Shown: one piece after another, positions 6,447 through 9,254 of the stretch | How positions within the stretch are numbered: position 1 is the first letter of the stretch | Layout: every line of letters begins with the position of its first letter | NCBI GenBank assembly: GCA_948960675.1 | Contig: CARDPF010000112.1 | Coordinates: 1-9,254 of the forward strand | Reading direction: 5' to 3' | From: an uncultured Eisenbergiella sp. | GTDB lineage: Bacteria; Bacillota; Clostridia; Lachnospirales; Lachnospiraceae | DNA: 9,254 nt | Translations under genes and position numbers: made by a program | The notes under the pieces: model-generated | What the model was told of the DNA's origin: nothing | What the model saw: the letters and a program-made list of their open reading frames with translations, nothing else | Databases searched by the model: none

Positions 6447-7882
6447 CATCCGACCCTATTTAATACCCCCGCAAACAGGATTTGCTGCCCCTCGCCGTCG
6501 TAGGCCGTCACCAGAAACGCAAACGGCCTGTCACATTTCATCTCCACCGGCTCCTGCTCCTCTATCAGGCTGCACCGCTCCATCATAAGTGCGGTCGCCG
6601 CAGCAGCCGTCATCCCTTTCTCGTCCACCTCGATCAGGGCTTTTTGCACCGCCTCCGAGACCGTCAGGGCCTCCCCCTCCAATATCCCGGTCAGGCAGGG
6701 ATTCTCCCAGTCCATAAGCGGAATGCCCATGCGCTCCAAAGCCTCCCTGACGGAAAACGTGCCGCTCTCTATCCGGAATGAAGGCAAGGACAGCTGGACG
6801 GTGCGCTCCTGCGCATCCGTAATTTGGGCAAAAGTCCCGGTGTCCATGCCCGCAAGAAGCTCTTCTGCCCGCTGTCCCTCTTTGGGCAAAAGAAGAATGA
6901 GTTGTCCGCCGTTTGCCGTACCCAGGGATGCCGCCTGCATGCTGCCGTCCTCATAATAAGGCATCCCGGTGCACCGGTTCTGCATGAAAGGGACTTCCTG
7001 TTGCCCGTCCGTCCCGTAAAATACATCCGGCCTTGTGTTTTCTTTGGGAAACTCCTTTCCCCAGCCGTCAGAAAAATATATCGCATTGGCGATGGCCGCC
7101 ATGGTATCCGGGGAAAAGGAATCCACAAGGTTTGTAATTTTTCCTTCCGTCTGCTCCTTCACCCAGTCGTTTACCTCCAAAACCGCAGACGGCTCCGAAA
7201 AATCCACCGTAAACAGTTTTCCCTGATAAACCCCCGCAAAGTTATCCGTAAAATCCTGCCGTACCTGTTCCCCTTCGCCCACAAACAGGGCGTTGGCAAT
7301 CTTCAAGGGGCTTTCAAAGTCCTGTCCGTTTTCCGCAGCCCACTCTGCCTGCTCCTTCTTGGTCAGCACAAAAACCGCATCCCCGGCTTTCTTATGGAGC
7401 GTCTCCAAATCCATGCCAAACATTCCAAGGGCCGACAGCAAAGGCTCCCTTTGCGCCTCCTGCGTCCCCTCTGCCAGCGCTGCAAGGGGCAGCCAGACGG
7501 AATATGGCGATACGATCAGGTTTTCCCCCTCCTGCGCCTGTGCCACCATTTCCCCGGTAAACCGCAGCGCAAACCCGTTTGCGCCGTCCTGATGCGGTTT
7601 TGTATCCTGTCCGCCTGCGCCCATCTCCCGTTCCGCTTCTTGTCCTGCATCTGCATCCTGCCCTGCCCCCGGTTCCTGTGCGGCATTGCTGTCCGGCTCT
7701 TTTTCCGTGTTCTGCATATCGTCCCCCGATTCCATCATCCCGTCTGCGTTGGCCGTTTCCGTCCAAAAATAAGCCTGGCTCCCGGCCTGTGCCTCCCCAG
7801 CCGCATTTGCGCAGCCACAAATCCCAACCTGCACGGCCACCAGCCCTGCCCCCAAAATTGCTGCCGCCTTCTTTTTTTCCAT
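6446..7882 (-). CDS. Secreted lipoprotein serpin (protease inhibitor)
   Basis: This is a 478-residue serpin, a suicide inhibitor that traps a protease after cleavage of its reactive loop. A lysine-rich start and hydrophobic segment (1-23) lead to a lipobox-like ICGC with C24 as the probable lipidated residue, so it should be surface-anchored. Residues 25-102 are a low-complexity linker rich in Gly, Ala, Gln and acids. The serpin fold runs from about 103 to 478 with the signatures VSPYSVW (124-130), VNDWVKEQTEGKI (237-249), NAIYFSDGW (266-274) and DRPFAFLV (451-458). The reactive-loop hinge is EKGMTAAAAT (421-430). Counting from Gly423 as P15 gives Cys437-Ser438 as P1-P1', with Arg436 at P2. 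An AAAGGAG site lies nine bases before the ATG. The gene follows YdcF by 74 bp with no clear promoter between. The target protease is unknown. Confidence 0.93.
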   Translation of the reverse strand: MEKKKAAAILGAGLVAVQVGICGCANAAGEAQAGSQAYFWTETANADGMMESGDDMQNTEKEPDSNAAQEPGAGQDADAGQEAEREMGAGGQDTKPHQDGANGFALRFTGEMVAQAQEGENLIVSPYSVWLPLAALAEGTQEAQREPLLSALGMFGMDLETLHKKAGDAVFVLTKKEQAEWAAENGQDFESPLKIANALFVGEGEQVRQDFTDNFAGVYQGKLFTVDFSEPSAVLEVNDWVKEQTEGKITNLVDSFSPDTMAAIANAIYFSDGWGKEFPKENTRPDVFYGTDGQQEVPFMQNRCTGMPYYEDGSMQAASLGTANGGQLILLLPKEGQRAEELLAGMDTGTFAQITDAQERTVQLSLPSFRIESGTFSVREALERMGIPLMDWENPCLTGILEGEALTVSEAVQKALIEVDEKGMTAAAATALMMERCSLIEEQEPVEMKCDRPFAFLVTAYDGEGQQILFAGVLNRVG

Positions 7883-7956
7883 AACCGTTTTCTCCTTTCC
7901 AAACAGGTCTCCTAATGATAAGACGCACTACCTGCTAAAAAGGTTTCAATAAAATC

Positions 7957-8721
7957 TCACCCAAAAAGCTGCATGTTTCCAAAAACCCAGTCCTTCATGA
8001 CTCCAAAGAACTCCCGCAGCATGTTGTTTGGCAGAAAGTAGAGTCCGGATGTGGCCGCAATCCCCTCTGCCTTGGCAAAGCCCTGGTTTTTGGCCAGCCG
8101 CACGCTGCGGTAAACGTGGAAATTGCTGGTGACAATCCCCACCCTTGTCACCTCTTTTGGAATCAGCTTTCTGGAAAATGCAAGGTTCTGCTGGGTATCC
8201 CGGGACGCATCCTCTGTCACAATCCGTTCCCTGGCAATCCCTTTATCCATCAAATACTTCTGCATCCCCTCCGCCTCGCTGACCGGCTCGTTGCTCCCCT
8301 GCCCGCCGGAGACGACGCACACCGTATCCGGATTTTTTTCCAGATACGCATAGGCGCAGTCCAGCCGTCTGGCCAGCGCCACGCTGGGGCCGTTCTCCTT
8401 GATCTGCGCGCCCAGCACGATAATATAGGGAAGGCCTTCCCCCGCCTCCCCCTTAAATCCGCTCAGAATCAACCCTTCCACAAAGCAAAACCAGACCGCA
8501 CCCACTGCCAAAACCGCCAAGGCGGCGGCCCGCACCCAAACTGGCAGCCGCATAAAGAGGCCGTGTCCCAGCCCGTATCCGATACCGGCCAATACGGCTG
8601 CGCCAAGCAGCCATATCAGGAAAAATTTTGTCCCCGCCGCTTTGGTAAGCACCACCCCGGCGCAATAGACCAGGCATAAAATTGCCAACACATAACAAAT
8701 TCCCGACATTTTTCTTCCCAT
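7957..8721 (-). CDS. YdcF/DUF218-family membrane protein
   Basis: This 254-residue protein has three predicted membrane segments (about 6-28, 32-52 and 63-86) followed by a DUF218 (YdcF/SanA-like) domain. Family motifs are IIVLGAQI (100-107), VVSGGQGSNEPVSEAEGM (136-153), EDASRDTQQNL (170-180) and VTSNFHVYRS (197-206). Members are linked to envelope integrity or to processing of cell-wall or polyprenyl intermediates, but the reaction is not settled for most of them, and I assign none here. ATG 8721 is preceded by GGAGG six bases away. That site sits in the 15-bp gap after the asparaginase stop, so the two genes are almost certainly one transcript. ATG 8709 (Met5) is a less likely start. Confidence 0.9.
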   Translation of the reverse strand: MGRKMSGICYVLAILCLVYCAGVVLTKAAGTKFFLIWLLGAAVLAGIGYGLGHGLFMRLPVWVRAAALAVLAVGAVWFCFVEGLILSGFKGEAGEGLPYIIVLGAQIKENGPSVALARRLDCAYAYLEKNPDTVCVVSGGQGSNEPVSEAEGMQKYLMDKGIARERIVTEDASRDTQQNLAFSRKLIPKEVTRVGIVTSNFHVYRSVRLAKNQGFAKAEGIAATSGLYFLPNNMLREFFGVMKDWVFGNMQLFG

Positions 8722-8736
8722 CCCCCACCTCCGGGC

Positions 8737-9254
8737 TTATCCGATATGGTCATAATTGATTTTTTGATAAAACAAACGCTCTATTTCGCTGCGGTCCTGC
8801 ATATGCAGTCCCAAGACCCACATGATCTTGGCATAAGCCGCTTCCAATGTCATATCATAAGTTTCCAAAAAAGGAAGGTTGTCCTTGGCCGCGCGTCCCA
8901 CCACATAGGTGTCCATGTTGCTTCCCTCATACGTCACCTGCGTTGTCATGATTAACAGCTTTTCGTAGGGTGCATAATGCTGCAGCGCCTCCTGAAAAGC
9001 TTTGGCCAGCCGGTCCGGCAGTCCCCCCACCCCAAAGCCCTCTATCAAAATGCAGTCATAATTCTCCAAAATGAGGGGAACGATTTTTTCGGACATGCCC
9101 GGTGTCAGCTTCAGCAAAAAGACGCTGCGGTCCATCCGGTCATAAAACCGGACCTGCTCCTTTTTCACGGCCTCCTCAATATAATACACCACTAAATCAT
9201 CCTGTATTTTTCCGATTATGGGAAAATTAATACTGGAAAACGCGTCGTAGCTGA
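8737..9254 (-). CDS. ansA: Type I L-asparaginase, C-terminal part (cut by window edge)
   Basis: The frame is open to the right edge of the window, giving 171 visible C-terminal residues. A GTG at 9192 lies within this frame and is not the true start, because the upstream codons (including FSSINFPIIGKI) continue the family. Asparaginases hydrolyse L-asparagine to aspartate and ammonia. ILIEGFGVGGLP and the later DMTLEAAYAKIMWVLG match the C-terminal domain of bacterial type I, AnsA-like enzymes. The catalytic threonine motifs belong to the N-terminal domain and lie outside the window, so activity cannot be judged. Cytoplasmic location is expected for the type I class. The gene is first in order before YdcF and the serpin. 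Related amidohydrolases of the same fold remain an alternative. Confidence 0.85.
   Translation of the reverse strand, partial: SYDAFSSINFPIIGKIQDDLVVYYIEEAVKKEQVRFYDRMDRSVFLLKLTPGMSEKIVPLILENYDCILIEGFGVGGLPDRLAKAFQEALQHYAPYEKLLIMTTQVTYEGSNMDTYVVGRAAKDNLPFLETYDMTLEAAYAKIMWVLGLHMQDRSEIERLFYQKINYDHIG

Noticed and set aside
6824..7915. 363-codon plus-strand open frame opposite the serpin
   Set aside because: Long antisense frames are expected from the codon bias of the serpin gene. The translation is rich in Arg, Pro, Cys and His, with no domain.

Overview
The window looks like chromosomal DNA of a Gram-positive anaerobe of the Clostridia, most likely Lachnospiraceae-like. The grounds are a rel - metallo-hydrolase - hemZ gene order known from Clostridia, strong purine-rich ribosome binding sites, a lipoprotein-type serpin of the kind known from gut Firmicutes, and sigma-A-type promoters. 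The genus cannot be fixed from the sequence alone. No previously undescribed system is plainly visible. Most of the window is ordinary gene content with a few features worth checking.

Layout from left to right. (1) Positions 1-424 carry no convincing gene. They are visibly AT-richer than the rest and hold a long inverted repeat, a 10-bp direct repeat, two adjacent hairpins (one a good minus-strand terminator) and remnants of very short coupled reading frames. This looks like a recombination or insertion junction just after hemZ. (2) Positions 425-5053 form a tight minus-strand operon: rel (bifunctional (p)ppGpp synthetase/hydrolase), a glyoxalase-II-like metallo-hydrolase, and hemZ (radical SAM). 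Gaps are 15 and 12 bp. A near-consensus promoter lies at 5186-5214. (3) Positions 5054-5336 are a divergent intergenic region that also holds the promoter of a plus-strand MerR-family gene, with the 19-bp spacer typical of MerR-controlled promoters. (4) Positions 5337-6332 encode a MerR regulator with a C-terminal GyrI-like effector-binding domain. A well-placed internal ribosome binding site and ATG could also yield the effector domain alone. (5) Positions 6333-6445 hold a GC-rich hairpin between convergent genes. (6) Positions 6446-9254 form a second minus-strand cluster: a type I L-asparaginase (only its C-terminal part is in the window), a YdcF/DUF218 membrane protein, and a secreted lipoprotein serpin.

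The rel operon combines stringent-response nucleotide turnover with two housekeeping enzymes and is probably transcribed as one message. The MerR protein probably controls its own promoter and possibly unlinked genes. The asparaginase - YdcF - serpin cluster has no obvious shared pathway. The serpin is probably displayed on the cell surface and inhibits an extracellular protease.
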